Part shown: positions 48,298 through 57,124 of the stretch, in pieces
Layout of the letters: each line of letters starts with the position of its first letter
Position numbering within the stretch: position 1 is the first letter of the stretch
Assembly: GCF_009176705.1 (NCBI RefSeq)
Contig: NZ_AP021846.1
Span: 776,001 to 840,000, forward strand
Origin: Pseudoalteromonas sp. A25
GTDB taxonomy: Bacteria > Pseudomonadota > Gammaproteobacteria > Enterobacterales > Alteromonadaceae
Direction of reading: 5' to 3'
Length of the DNA stretch: 64,000 nt
The notes under the pieces: model-generated
What the model was told of the DNA's origin: nothing
Seen by the model: the letters and a program-made list of their open reading frames with translations, nothing else
Databases searched by the model: none
Program-made: the position numbers and the translations under genes

Positions 48298-48374
48298 GGA
48301 CGCGTAGCTCAGCTGGATAGAGTACCTGGCTACGAACCAGGCGGTCGGAGGTTCGAATCCTCCCGCGTCCGCCA
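48298..48374 (+). tRNA. tRNA-Arg (anticodon ACG), copy 2
   Basis: Identical in sequence to the copy at 48161. The spacer between them (60 bp) contains an ATATC/GATAT-type small hairpin and recurs almost unchanged between copies 3 and 4. Confidence 0.95.
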
Positions 48375-48407
48375 CTTTTCTTAAGTGGTTAAATATAAAG
48401 AATTGCG

Positions 48408-48539
48408 ATGCAGGCGGTCGGAGGTTCACTCTTACAAAAACGTCCCGCATACGCCACTTTTCTTAAGTGGTTAAATATAAAGAATTGCGATGCAGGTGGT
48501 CGGAGGTTCACTCTTACAAAAAACGTCCCGCGTCCGCCA
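48408..48539 (+). repeat. Two 82-bp repeats containing 3'-half tRNA-Arg relics
   Basis: Two units (period 82) each keep the anticodon-arm tail and start of the T arm (GCAGGCGGTCGGAGGTTC, second copy GCAGGTGG) then an inserted ACTCTTACAAAAA stretch and a damaged acceptor strand ending in GCCA. They have no 5' half and cannot be functional tRNAs. Confidence 0.75.
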
Positions 48540-48604
48540 CTTTTCTCTAAGTGGTTAATTAAAAGAGCATCTGGTAAGTAAAGATGTAAAACACACTTAA
48601 ATAC

Positions 48605-48681
48605 GGACGCGTAGCTCAGCTGGATAGAGTACCTGGCTACGAACCAGGCGGTCGGAGGTTCGAATCCTCCCGCGTCCGCCA
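48605..48681 (+). tRNA. tRNA-Arg (anticodon ACG), copy 3
   Basis: Identical to copies 1 and 2 over 77 nt. With copy 4 it forms a block (about 48598-48817) that nearly duplicates the copy 1-2 block (about 48154-48374), including leader TTAAATAC and spacer. Confidence 0.95.
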
Positions 48682-48740
48682 CTTTTCTCTAAGTGGTAAA
48701 AAATAGAGATATCTTTAAGAGATATAAAATTTTAAACGAC

Positions 48741-48817
48741 GGACGCGTAGCTCAGCTGGATAGAGTACCTGGCTACGAACCAGGCGGTCGGAGGTTCGAA
48801 TCCTCCCGCGTCCGCCA
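48741..48817 (+). tRNA. tRNA-Arg (anticodon ACG), copy 4
   Basis: Last intact copy, again identical. It is followed immediately by a 170-bp-period repeat region that starts with a terminator hairpin. Confidence 0.95.
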
Positions 48818-49400
48818 CTTCTTAAAAGAAGTGAGCAATCAGCCGACATGTTCTGAAAAGACAGTCGGTTTTTTTGTGCCTGAAATTAGGTTAGGCGGTG
48901 ATTAAGCGTGAAACCTAGGCCGACAGTGCGAGGCTGAAAACCAAGCAATCAAAGGTTCACAATTACAAAATACGTCCCTCCGCCACTTCTTACCATGAAG
49001 TGAGCAATCAACCGACATGTTCTGAAAAGGCTGTCGGTTTTTTTGTGCCTGAAATTAGGTTAGGCGGTGATTAAGCGTGAAACGTATGCCGACAGTGCGA
49101 GGCTGAAAACTAAGCAATCAAAGGTTCACACTTACAAAATACGTCCCACGTCCGCCACTTCTTACCATGAAGTGAGCAATCAGCCGATATGTTCTGAAAA
49201 GACAGTCGGTTTTTTTGTGCCTGAAATTAGGTTAGGCGGTGATTAAGCGTGAAACCTAGGCCGACAGTGAGAGGCTGAAAACCAAGCAATCAAAGTTTCA
49301 CACTCACAAAATACGTCACGCGTCAGCCACTTCTTATCATGAAGTGAGCAATCAGCTGACATGTTCTCAAAGACAGTCGGCTTTTTTGTGCCAGAGGCTT
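48818..49400 (+). repeat. ~170-bp tandem repeats with terminator hairpins and tRNA-Arg relics
   Basis: The marker GTGAGCAATCA recurs at 48831, 49000, 49172 and 49344 (periods 169, 172, 172). Each unit has a hairpin with CCGAC/GTCGG arms followed by seven T (for example 48842-48875), then GTGCCTGAAATTAGG, and then a heavily decayed tRNA-Arg-like segment ending in GTCCxxCGTCCGCCA-type sequence. The first hairpin probably terminates the tRNA transcript; the rest look like amplified, decayed copies. Last unit is truncated. Confidence 0.75.
48840..48875 (+). terminator. Terminator of the tRNA-Arg transcript
   Basis: CCGAC and GTCGG arms with a partly paired interior, followed by TTTTTTT, 25 bp after the last intact tRNA. 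The same structure recurs three more times downstream. Confidence 0.75.
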
Positions 49401-49426
49401 GTGTTGTGGTGACGGTACTGGGTTGG

Positions 49427-49587
49427 ATAGCACTAATTTGCAATAATATTTAAGCCCTTATAGAAAAAACAGGTACTCGCTGTGCTAAAAAATTTTCATT
49501 TAGGGCAGGTGAATAGAGATGTTAGCCGTGCGCTCGATAGCTTTTCTCGCTTAAAAAGAGCTCACTTAATTAAGCGAATTGGTATAA
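49427..49587 (-). repeat. Dispersed repeat, copy C
   Basis: On the minus strand it begins TTATACCAATTCGCTTAATTAAG and contains AGCTATCG, a CTAAATGAAAATT core and a CAGCGAGTACCTG block, aligning with the 29986-30150 copy (both share GCTTAATTAAG and CTCTTTTTA). The right boundary at GGTATAAG is clear; the left boundary is approximate. It separates the tRNA repeats from the HEAT-repeat gene. Confidence 0.6.
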
Positions 49588-49596
49588 GAGAAGTGT

Positions 49597-49621
49597 AGTG
49601 GCCCCAATTTATGGAGCCACT
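49597..49621. terminator. Hairpin downstream of the HEAT-repeat gene
   Basis: AGTGGC/GCCACT outer stem with a CCA/TGG inner stem. It lies 14 bp beyond the minus-strand stop codon; the T-rich side faces the plus strand, so the terminator role for the HEAT gene is only tentative. Confidence 0.45.
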
Positions 49622-49634
49622 ATTTTGCTTTTAC

Positions 49635-51350
49635 TCAAAAATTTGGTTGATTGGAGGTTTTGCCATCTTTTGCATGCAACAATTCAACAATTGCTTTAAA
49701 GTTCCGACGAGAGGTTTCTGTCGATAAGGCTTGGCGCAATATGGGTTTTATCCCTGCTTGATCTTTTTGCTTAGCTAGTGCTGAAATAGCGGCGTAGCGA
49801 ACGCCATCATTACTATCGTTTACAGCAATATTTAAAACTCTGTCACTGGCTTTGGGGCTCATTTGGTAGCGACCTAGAGCGCTAACTAGTGCTTTTTTAT
49901 TTCGTTTTTCTGAGTCAAAGAAGTGGCGCTCTAAATTTTGGTAAGCGTTTGGCGTTTGCATCATTCCAAGTGCCCGAATAGAGGCCTTTTCAATGCGTGC
50001 ACTTTTACTACTTAGGTGCTCAGATAATAACGCTTCATGATCCGGAGATCGGCTATTGCCTAATGCACTAATGAGACTGGCAGTTTTAACTTCGTTTTCG
50101 TTTAGCACTATCTGCTCGGTGATAGCTTGTCTGAGCTGTTCACTATTATCTGAGCTGGGGCGATTATACAGTAAAGTACCCAATGTCATATAAAAGCTGG
50201 ATTCCACCTCTGCATCAAGTGTGATAAAGCCATTGTTTAACATTTCTAAAAGGAGTTGATTTGTTTGCTCTGATAGCGCTGCGCTTCCTTGGCTAAGTGC
50301 GCGAAGCGCCCTAAATTGTGTTTGTGGCTGCTTATGCGCTTGTAAGATGTGCCCTAACAGTATTTGGCTTGACGCTGAGTCAAGCTGGCCGAGAGCATTG
50401 AATAGGCGCATTTGTGCAGCGTCAGATAACTGCGCTGATAGAATAATAGGCTTTAATGTGCTTATCACAGAGTCATACTGCTTAAGTAAGGTTGCTAATG
50501 TGTGTGCATCTATCGCAGTGATGTCTTGCGTTGTTATAAACTGATGCAGAGCCTTGGCTAGGCGTGCTTTCTCTTCTTCGCTTAGTTGGACGCTGCTAGT
50601 TTGCCATTGTGTTACATCTTCACTCATATCAAAAAGAGTGCTTTGAAACCCACTATCAATCTTGGTAATTCGATAACTTTGGTTTGAGCCAAAGTTAAGT
50701 TCTTGGCCTATCAGCTCTAGTACTTCTGAACCTTTTCTACTTTTTAAAAAGCATTTACTAGGTGTGATGTTATGTTCAGAATGGATAATATTTATCCGGC
50801 TGAAGGTAGACAGTTGGGTTTGATCAAACTGTGCATAAGTTTGTTTGCTCATTTTCAACTGGTTTTGATTGGACTGGTAGGTGGGTTGATAGTAGCCTAG
50901 GGTATCAGGCTCTACTTGAATACTTGAAGTGTCTTTTTGGTACTGAAAGTAATATGCAAGACCTTTTAGTTTATCCTGAGTTTGTTTATCTATATTCTCA
51001 AAAAAATAGAAAGCTTTGATCAGGCCATTCTTATTTAATTTAAATGCAAAGGGATATTCGTAGCTGGGTAAGGGTGTTGTGCTTTGGTTAAATACAGAGA
51101 CTACATTATCAGCTTTAATTGCCCACCAATTCTGCTCTTCTCCATTTCTTGCAGGTTTGATTGATATCGCTCCCTGTAAACGTACCGTTGATGTTTGCGG
51201 TGGGCTTTGTAATTTTACATAGTTAAAAGAAGTGTGTGCCTCAATATCAAACTGGTATTGAGGCTGGCAATCGTTTTGAGCTGATAAGTAAAAGCTTGTC
51301 AGCGCCACTAAGGGCGCTGACAGTTGTGCTAATTGATATAGAAACTTCAT
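49635..51350 (-). CDS. Exported HEAT-repeat protein with vitellogenin-like N-terminal architecture
   Basis: A 571-residue protein with an N-terminal signal peptide (hydrophobic residues 8-24, ending near LSAQ). Residues ~30-180 look beta-rich, with YEYPFAFKLNKNGLIKAFYF followed by NIDKQTQDKLKGLAYYFQYQ; this order (strand, 'G.I...', then a helix leading to a 'kg...fQ' segment) resembles the N-sheet of vitellogenin/MTP-type lipid-transfer proteins. Residues ~270-560 are helical repeats of HEAT type, including SSFYMTLGTLLYN and IEKASIRALGMMQTPNAYQNL. Its ATG overlaps the stop of the upstream lipoprotein gene by 4 bp, so the two are coupled. The lipid-transfer idea is my inference and needs a structure-based search. 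Confidence 0.7.
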   Translation of the reverse strand: MKFLYQLAQLSAPLVALTSFYLSAQNDCQPQYQFDIEAHTSFNYVKLQSPPQTSTVRLQGAISIKPARNGEEQNWWAIKADNVVSVFNQSTTPLPSYEYPFAFKLNKNGLIKAFYFFENIDKQTQDKLKGLAYYFQYQKDTSSIQVEPDTLGYYQPTYQSNQNQLKMSKQTYAQFDQTQLSTFSRINIIHSEHNITPSKCFLKSRKGSEVLELIGQELNFGSNQSYRITKIDSGFQSTLFDMSEDVTQWQTSSVQLSEEEKARLAKALHQFITTQDITAIDAHTLATLLKQYDSVISTLKPIILSAQLSDAAQMRLFNALGQLDSASSQILLGHILQAHKQPQTQFRALRALSQGSAALSEQTNQLLLEMLNNGFITLDAEVESSFYMTLGTLLYNRPSSDNSEQLRQAITEQIVLNENEVKTASLISALGNSRSPDHEALLSEHLSSKSARIEKASIRALGMMQTPNAYQNLERHFFDSEKRNKKALVSALGRYQMSPKASDRVLNIAVNDSNDGVRYAAISALAKQKDQAGIKPILRQALSTETSRRNFKAIVELLHAKDGKTSNQPNF

Positions 51351-53227
51351 ATCTCTATATCACCCTCTGTAGAATAGAGTGTCCAAGATTTGTTAAATAC
51401 GCTGTTGGTTTGGTATAACCATAAGTCGTAATGGTTCGTCTTTTTACCACAAGGGTATGGGATCCCAAACTTTTTACACCATTTTACGCCAATAGTTTCA
51501 GCGTATAAGCCAAATTTACCGGAGATCACATCTAAGTCGTTTTTCAACTCAAGAGCATAATAGATATGAGGCTTATTAACCTCGCTACTTACAAAAGCAA
51601 AGCCTGCTTTTGACTCCATTGCAAACGTGTTGTCTATCAGAGTTAAAATTGCTTGAACACCTGCAGATACTAGGCCTAAATTCACTCCGCCGCGACCAAA
51701 TGCACCAAAGTCAACGTGGAAAAGGTTACCTTCAGCGTAAAGCTCTGCGTTATAACCTACTGTTAAGGCAAAGCCTAGGCCACCAGAAACCCCAGCCTCA
51801 ACGCTCATAGGAACAGGACCAATTGTAAAGCGTGCTTGTGCAAGTACTTTGTTTTCTTCCCAAGACTTTTCCCATGCTTTTTCATATTTTGCCGTGTAAC
51901 TTTCATCTTCAAACACGATGTTATTGAAAATAATCATTTCAGAAGCGTAGCCTGTGTTTTGGCCACTAACATACGCACTGCCGTCATAAGAGATTTTGAA
52001 TAAAGTATTGTGTGCATTAAAGAAATAAGCTTCTACCACACCCTCACCGGTAATACGGCCGCCGGGATCACCAGTAGGCACAATAAACAACTGTCCACTG
52101 AGGTCTACGCCTACGCTGAATTTTGATTGGTCACCATATGACTTATCATAGGACTTTTCAAAATTCAGATTAGCCAATCCTACAGATGCGATACTCGCTC
52201 CAGAGCGAGCTAACTGCTGTACTACGGGTTGACTATCGTTATTAAAAAAATACAACGGTAATTGTGCTTCAACGACGTTATTATTGGTAACTGTTTCAGC
52301 ATTTTGGGCTAAATCGGTCAGCGTAAAACGTACCTGTAGTGACTGGGCTTGTGCAGGGTCATAGCTTTGATAGATCTGACTCACTAGTGCATCGTCTAGC
52401 GCGATATCAAAACCAATATGTTCGTCATGCAAGCCTTCGGTAAAGCTATGATGCATTTGCGCCTCGTAGCTTTTGGTATTCGCATTCCAAAAGTGCGTAT
52501 CTTGCCAATTACCATTGATGAGTATTTGTGCTGTGATGACCGTATCACCTAAATTGTTACCTTCATAATCGGCCTCTAAATAGCCAACCAGATCTGAATG
52601 ATGCTCACTTGTTCCTTCGCTAACATCGGGTTTATCTAAAATTAGCGTTTGCTGACCAAATTCGGCTTTTAGTAATTTGTAATCGTGGTTCTCTAAAACT
52701 CGGACATGCAAATCAGCAAAGGGGAAGTTTCCATCTGCAAATGGACTGTGTTCAGTTGATGGGTGATTGTCTTCTTCAATGTCCTCTGCATGTGCATCAT
52801 GGGGGTCTATTTGGGCTATTAAATGATATTGACCACCCAGTAATTGATTAGGAATAGTGATATGAGTATCAAAGCTATGAGTACCCTGGGAGACTTTGGT
52901 TAACTCTAATGCGCCAACTTTATGTACTTCAGTAATTTCGGTTTCTTGTTCATTAGATGAGCTTAATTCATCGGCATGGATAAGGTAAAAGTGGACATCA
53001 ACGTCAATATTGTCAAAACCTACAATGTCGACATCATAGTAAACTTGTACGCTCGTATTTGGTTCAAGTGTTTCTAATGGACCTGTCGATATTTTGACAA
53101 TACTAATGTTTTTTTCTTCGCTTGGTGTGACCACTTCAGTTTGGTTTTTATCGTTGCTACCAAGTTGACAGCCAGACAAACCCAACAGCATTGCGGTTGC
53201 TAATAAGGAATGTGTAATTTTTTGCAT
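51347..53227 (-). CDS. Large lipoprotein of unknown function, partner of the HEAT-repeat protein
   Basis: A 626-residue secreted protein with a lipobox LSGC (cysteine at residue 20) and a serine/asparagine-rich start. Residues ~40-340 look like two or three beta-sandwich units, with an acidic, histidine-bearing stretch (DPHDAHAEDIEEDNHP) near residue 148. The last ~260 residues are glycine-rich beta structure (VSGGLGFALTVGYN; GAFGRGGVNLGLVS) ending with a cysteine pair in KWCKKFGIPYPCGKK. I recognise no named family. It is the first gene of a two-gene minus-strand operon. The lipobox has no aspartate at +2 (C is followed by Q), which favours the outer membrane. Confidence 0.75.
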   Translation of the reverse strand: MQKITHSLLATAMLLGLSGCQLGSNDKNQTEVVTPSEEKNISIVKISTGPLETLEPNTSVQVYYDVDIVGFDNIDVDVHFYLIHADELSSSNEQETEITEVHKVGALELTKVSQGTHSFDTHITIPNQLLGGQYHLIAQIDPHDAHAEDIEEDNHPSTEHSPFADGNFPFADLHVRVLENHDYKLLKAEFGQQTLILDKPDVSEGTSEHHSDLVGYLEADYEGNNLGDTVITAQILINGNWQDTHFWNANTKSYEAQMHHSFTEGLHDEHIGFDIALDDALVSQIYQSYDPAQAQSLQVRFTLTDLAQNAETVTNNNVVEAQLPLYFFNNDSQPVVQQLARSGASIASVGLANLNFEKSYDKSYGDQSKFSVGVDLSGQLFIVPTGDPGGRITGEGVVEAYFFNAHNTLFKISYDGSAYVSGQNTGYASEMIIFNNIVFEDESYTAKYEKAWEKSWEENKVLAQARFTIGPVPMSVEAGVSGGLGFALTVGYNAELYAEGNLFHVDFGAFGRGGVNLGLVSAGVQAILTLIDNTFAMESKAGFAFVSSEVNKPHIYYALELKNDLDVISGKFGLYAETIGVKWCKKFGIPYPCGKKTNHYDLWLYQTNSVFNKSWTLYSTEGDIEI

Positions 53228-53520
53228 GGGAAAGCTCGTTGTTCAGTTTTGTTCAATAACATATTATATCGCAAAAATGTGGAGAGAATATGAGGTAGCT
53301 CATTATATTTCACAGTGATAAAGCTTTGGTTAAGTCGCACGCTTACCTGTAGGTCAGCTAGTAAGAGTTATTTCCACGACTCACTTAGCGCTATTTTTAC
53401 AAGTATTTATCCCCAGTCTAGAAGTTAAACATACAGTCTTTTAACTTTGTTTTACGATTTAGTATTGCATCTAAGGTTGGTTTTTCACATTATTAGGTAA
53501 AGTTTCTATCCTTGTTAATT
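53228..53520. promoter_or_regulatory. Divergent intergenic region, lipoprotein operon / namZ
   Basis: About 290 bp, AT-rich, with no gene. It must hold the promoters of the divergent units on either side. No operator, riboswitch or repeat could be recognised. Confidence 0.4.
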
Positions 53521-54675
53521 ATGCGCCCTGTAACCATCTTCGCTACCTTATTCTTGTTTCTCGTTCCGTATATATCATCAGCCTCACAAGTCGGTGCTGA
53601 GCGCTACGACCAATACCTTCCTTTATTAACTAACCAACGAGTCGCTTTGGTCGTCAACCAGACCGCACAAACGCAAGATGGCCATTTACTTGATAGCCTT
53701 TTGGCTAGGGGGGTGAATGTACGAAAAGTATTTGCACCTGAGCACGGCTTTAGAGGTGACCATGATGCAGGGGCGAAAGTTGACTCTAGCAAAGATAGTA
53801 AAACTGGGTTGCCAATAGTGTCTTTGTACGGCAAAAACAAAAAGCCAACGGCTGAAGCGCTTGAAGATATTGATATTATTATTTTTGATATCCAAGATGT
53901 GGGCGTACGCTTCTACACTTATATCAGCACCATGCACTATGTAATGGAGGCCGCGGCTGAAAACGACAAACAACTTATTGTATTAGATAGGCCTAATCCC
54001 AATATTGCCTATGTTGATGGGCCAATACTTGAACCCGAGTTTCGCTCTTTTGTGGGGATGCACCCCATTCCTGTTTTGCATGGCATGACCGTGGGAGAGT
54101 TAGCAAAAATGATCAATGCAGAGGGATGGCTAAGTAGCAACAAAGCACTCGCTCTGAGCGTTATTCCTGTGGCTGATTATAGTGCGGCTGTTCGCTATGA
54201 CTTACCCATAAAGCCAAGCCCTAACTTGCCCAATGCTCAAGCCATAGCGCTTTACCCATCGCTGTGTTTTTTTGAAGCAACGCCTGTATCGGTTGGTCGT
54301 GGGACCACCATGCCTTTTCAAATGTTTGGCCACGATAAGGTTAAGCTGGGAAAGTTTAGCTTTACTCCTCGTCCAATCCTGGGGGCTGCAAGTAACCCAA
54401 AACTCAATGGTAAGGTGGCGTATGGTATGAACTTGACAGAGGTTGAAACGCAAGGGTTAGATCTGACATGGTTTATTAATGCGTATCATGCTTTTGACAG
54501 TAAAGACGAAACTTTTTTTACGCACGCTAAGTTTATGGATAAATTAGCTGGCACCGATAAGTTGAGACTGGCTATCGAAAGTGGTCAATCATTAGTAGAG
54601 ATAAAGAAAAGTTGGCAGGCTGACTTAGCTAAATTTGAGCGCCGTCGTCAGCCTTATTTACTTTATGCGCGCTAA
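53521..54675 (+). CDS. Exo-beta-N-acetylmuramidase NamZ-like (DUF1343)
   Basis: A 384-residue exported protein with a signal peptide ending SSASQ. The DUF1343 hallmarks are VALVVNQTAQ, KVFAPEHGFRGDHDAGA, IIFDIQDVGVRFYTYIST and LDRPNPN. Characterised members (NamZ) remove terminal MurNAc from peptidoglycan fragments. The next gene encodes a MurR/RpiR-type regulator with convergent, overlapping ends (4 bp), fitting a peptidoglycan-sugar role. Start is ATG at 53521; TTG at 53512 is the alternative and neither has a strong ribosome site. Confidence 0.88.
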   Translation: MRPVTIFATLFLFLVPYISSASQVGAERYDQYLPLLTNQRVALVVNQTAQTQDGHLLDSLLARGVNVRKVFAPEHGFRGDHDAGAKVDSSKDSKTGLPIVSLYGKNKKPTAEALEDIDIIIFDIQDVGVRFYTYISTMHYVMEAAAENDKQLIVLDRPNPNIAYVDGPILEPEFRSFVGMHPIPVLHGMTVGELAKMINAEGWLSSNKALALSVIPVADYSAAVRYDLPIKPSPNLPNAQAIALYPSLCFFEATPVSVGRGTTMPFQMFGHDKVKLGKFSFTPRPILGAASNPKLNGKVAYGMNLTEVETQGLDLTWFINAYHAFDSKDETFFTHAKFMDKLAGTDKLRLAIESGQSLVEIKKSWQADLAKFERRRQPYLLYAR

Positions 54676-55520
54676 GCATGACGAATATCATACATGTGTT
54701 CGTTGGCACGTTCTGCACGTTTTTGCCAGCGCAGATTTGATTGCGTAAGGCCGGTAAAAAGTACGTCGATTAAGTAACTTTGTGAGGTACGCGTTAAAAT
54801 AGACGCGTGTTTTACGGGTTCATCGCCAATGACATTAAATAATTGGATACACGACATCTCATTTAAAGGGTTGTTACCGTAGCGCGATAGAGATAACACT
54901 GTGCAGCCGTTATTTTTGGCTTGCTTTGCTACTCTGAGTACGGCTTTGCTTTGTCCAGAATCACTAATGGCGATGAGTAAGTCATCTTTACCCATAGTTG
55001 CCATATAACTGGCTGCAGACAATTCATCGGTCTGCGCAATGGCTGGTAATCCAAGCTTTTGCAATTTGAGTGCAAAGTCTTGTGCCATAGGAAAACTCCC
55101 TCCAACAGCACATAGCAGGATTTTTTTTGCAGACTTTATTGTGACAATGGCTTTTTCAAATTGCATTGCATCGTTAAGTTTGTGCGTTTCATGCAGGATG
55201 TTTTGCTGGTTTGATAGTAGCTTCTTGGCTATCAGTTCAATGGGATCAGAATGTAAAATCTGCGTGTTGATAGACTCAGGTTGCAGAGCTTGTAGGTTTA
55301 AATCATCAATAACCGCAAGTTTAAAAGCAGGAAAACCTTTATAACCAAGTTTTTGAGCAAATTTAACGACACTCGATTGACTTACACCTGCTTGTCTTGC
55401 CAACTCAACAGAAGACAAAAAGCGGATTTTTGACCCAGAATTTAGTGTGAAATCAGCCAACTTCGCTTCGCTGCTTGAAAGGCTAGGCTTGAGCGCTTTT
55501 ATTTTTACAAATGTCGACAT
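54672..55520 (-). CDS. RpiR/MurR-family transcriptional regulator
   Basis: A 282-residue regulator with an N-terminal HTH_6 domain (SVELARQAGVSQSSVVKFAQKLGYKGFPAFK) written here in two halves, SVELARQAGVSQSSV and VKFAQKLGYKGFPAF, and a C-terminal SIS sugar-phosphate-binding domain (SAKKILLCAVGGSFPMAQDF, LLIAISDSGQSKAVL). Such proteins sense phosphosugars; MurR senses MurNAc-6-phosphate. The target is probably the adjacent namZ or the NhaC-type gene on the other side, by position. The divergent promoter region is 55521-55747. Confidence 0.88.
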   Translation of the reverse strand: MSTFVKIKALKPSLSSSEAKLADFTLNSGSKIRFLSSVELARQAGVSQSSVVKFAQKLGYKGFPAFKLAVIDDLNLQALQPESINTQILHSDPIELIAKKLLSNQQNILHETHKLNDAMQFEKAIVTIKSAKKILLCAVGGSFPMAQDFALKLQKLGLPAIAQTDELSAASYMATMGKDDLLIAISDSGQSKAVLRVAKQAKNNGCTVLSLSRYGNNPLNEMSCIQLFNVIGDEPVKHASILTRTSQSYLIDVLFTGLTQSNLRWQKRAERANEHMYDIRHA

Positions 55521-55747
55521 TTCGATACTTCATGGTTGCTAATTTGTTTGCATTATAGGTTCAAATGATAGGGAGTGATAGTCAGTACTTTAATTATTGT
55601 GTTTTTTTCATATTTAAGGCTCTTTCTGGGTACAAATGTTGCCAAGCTGATTATAAAAATGCTAGAGGTCTTGTTTTTGATGCTGAACGCTTTAAGCTAC
55701 TGACCCACAATTAATATAACTTAACCGTCTCTACTGTAAGGGAAAGT

Positions 55748-57124
55748 ATGACTTGGTATTCGATTTTACCGCCTTTGATCGCTATTTTAGTGGTGTTTTG
55801 GCGAAAAGAAGTGATTTTAGCATTACTGCTCGCGTTAATTTCTTCTGAGTTTTTGTTGCTTATGCAACATAATTATAGTCAACTTTTGATGACACCCGTA
55901 AACAGTATTGAACGCATAATAGCCGTAGTTACTTCGTCAGGAAATGCTAGGATCCTCATTTTTAGTTTAGTAATTGGCGCATTACTGGCTTATATCCGAG
56001 AGTCAGGCGGCGTTGCTGCAACTGTGAATATGTTGATGAATAGAGGCGTTGCTAAGAATAAAAGGCAAGTCGGCTTATTAACCATGTTTACCGGGGTCGC
56101 GGTGTTTATCGAGTCTAATATGAGTGTCTTAACATCGGGTATTGTCTCCCGCGGGCTTTTTGATAAGTTTAAAATGAGCCGCGCACGTTTGGCGTACATT
56201 ATCGATAGTACCAGTGCACCAGTGTGCATTCTGATTTTACTAAATGGTTGGGGCGCGTATGTACTTGGCCTTTTGAGTAACTATGAGCTTGAACAATCAG
56301 CGGTGAGTATTTTATGGGGCAGTGTTGCTTTTAACTTTTACGCAATAATTGCGCTGCTAATCGTACTTTATACTATTGTGTTTGATAAAGTGCATGGCCC
56401 GATGAAAGAGGCCGAACAACAGCTACAAAAACAACAAGTTGAGCTAGATTCAGGCCCCAAAGCAACGAAAGCACGTTTTATGCTGCTACCCTTAATTACG
56501 TTAGTGGGCTCTATGATTGGTTTTATGTTTTGGACGGGTAATGGAATACTGGCCAATGGTAGTGGCTCGAAATCAGTTCTCTATGCTACGGTACTCGCTA
56601 CCGCGCTGGCATATGTTTTATTATTAGGGGCTAAACGTTTTACACATCAACAGCTTGTTGATGTGGGCTTTAAAGGGATGGGTGAACTGCTTCCTTTAGT
56701 GACCATTGTGCTATTGTCGTTGACGCTGGGGGCGAGTTTAAAAGATCTTGGCACTGGCGTATTTGTGGCATCGCTGGTTGGCGACTACTTACCTATTTAT
56801 TTTATTGTGCCAGTGCTATTTTTGGCAGGCGCAGTTATGTCTTTTACCACAGGGACATCATGGGGGACATTCGCTATTTTGATCCCCATAGGCGTGCCGC
56901 TTATTCAAGCATTGGGGTTGCCGCCTGCGCTCGTGATGGGCGCGATACTCAGTGGCGGAATTTTTGGCGACCATTGTTCACCCATTTCAGATACCAGTGC
57001 AGTTTCAGCACTCGCATCGGGTTGTGACTTACTCACTCATGTTAAAACTCAATTACCTTATGCTTTAGTTGGTGGTGCTTTGGCTTTGATATGCTTCTTC
57101 ATTGCAAGTGTGATCATGATTTAA
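55748..57124 (+). CDS. NhaC-family Na+/H+ antiporter-like transporter
   Basis: A 458-residue inner-membrane protein with about 11-12 helices. Features of the NhaC/ion-transporter superfamily are AVFIESNMSVLTSG, YIIDSTSAPVCIL, the SFTTGTSWGTFAI segment and the late GGIFGDHCSPISDTS, where the acidic and histidine residues line the ion path. Sodium/proton exchange is the usual role; an organic-substrate role cannot be excluded. It is divergent from the RpiR/MurR-type regulator and may be controlled by it. Confidence 0.85.
   Translation: MTWYSILPPLIAILVVFWRKEVILALLLALISSEFLLLMQHNYSQLLMTPVNSIERIIAVVTSSGNARILIFSLVIGALLAYIRESGGVAATVNMLMNRGVAKNKRQVGLLTMFTGVAVFIESNMSVLTSGIVSRGLFDKFKMSRARLAYIIDSTSAPVCILILLNGWGAYVLGLLSNYELEQSAVSILWGSVAFNFYAIIALLIVLYTIVFDKVHGPMKEAEQQLQKQQVELDSGPKATKARFMLLPLITLVGSMIGFMFWTGNGILANGSGSKSVLYATVLATALAYVLLLGAKRFTHQQLVDVGFKGMGELLPLVTIVLLSLTLGASLKDLGTGVFVASLVGDYLPIYFIVPVLFLAGAVMSFTTGTSWGTFAILIPIGVPLIQALGLPPALVMGAILSGGIFGDHCSPISDTSAVSALASGCDLLTHVKTQLPYALVGGALALICFFIASVIMI

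Noticed and set aside
48389..48905. Short open frames across the tRNA-Arg array in both directions
   Set aside because: They run through tRNA genes and tandem repeats; their 'proteins' (for example with PPTA motifs) are by-products of tRNA sequence.
47975..49400. A CRISPR array or integron attachment-site array
   Set aside because: Repeat units are 82 to 172 bp and made of tRNA pieces and terminators; there are no short regular repeats with unique spacers and no cas or integrase gene (XerD at 41311 is the housekeeping recombinase).
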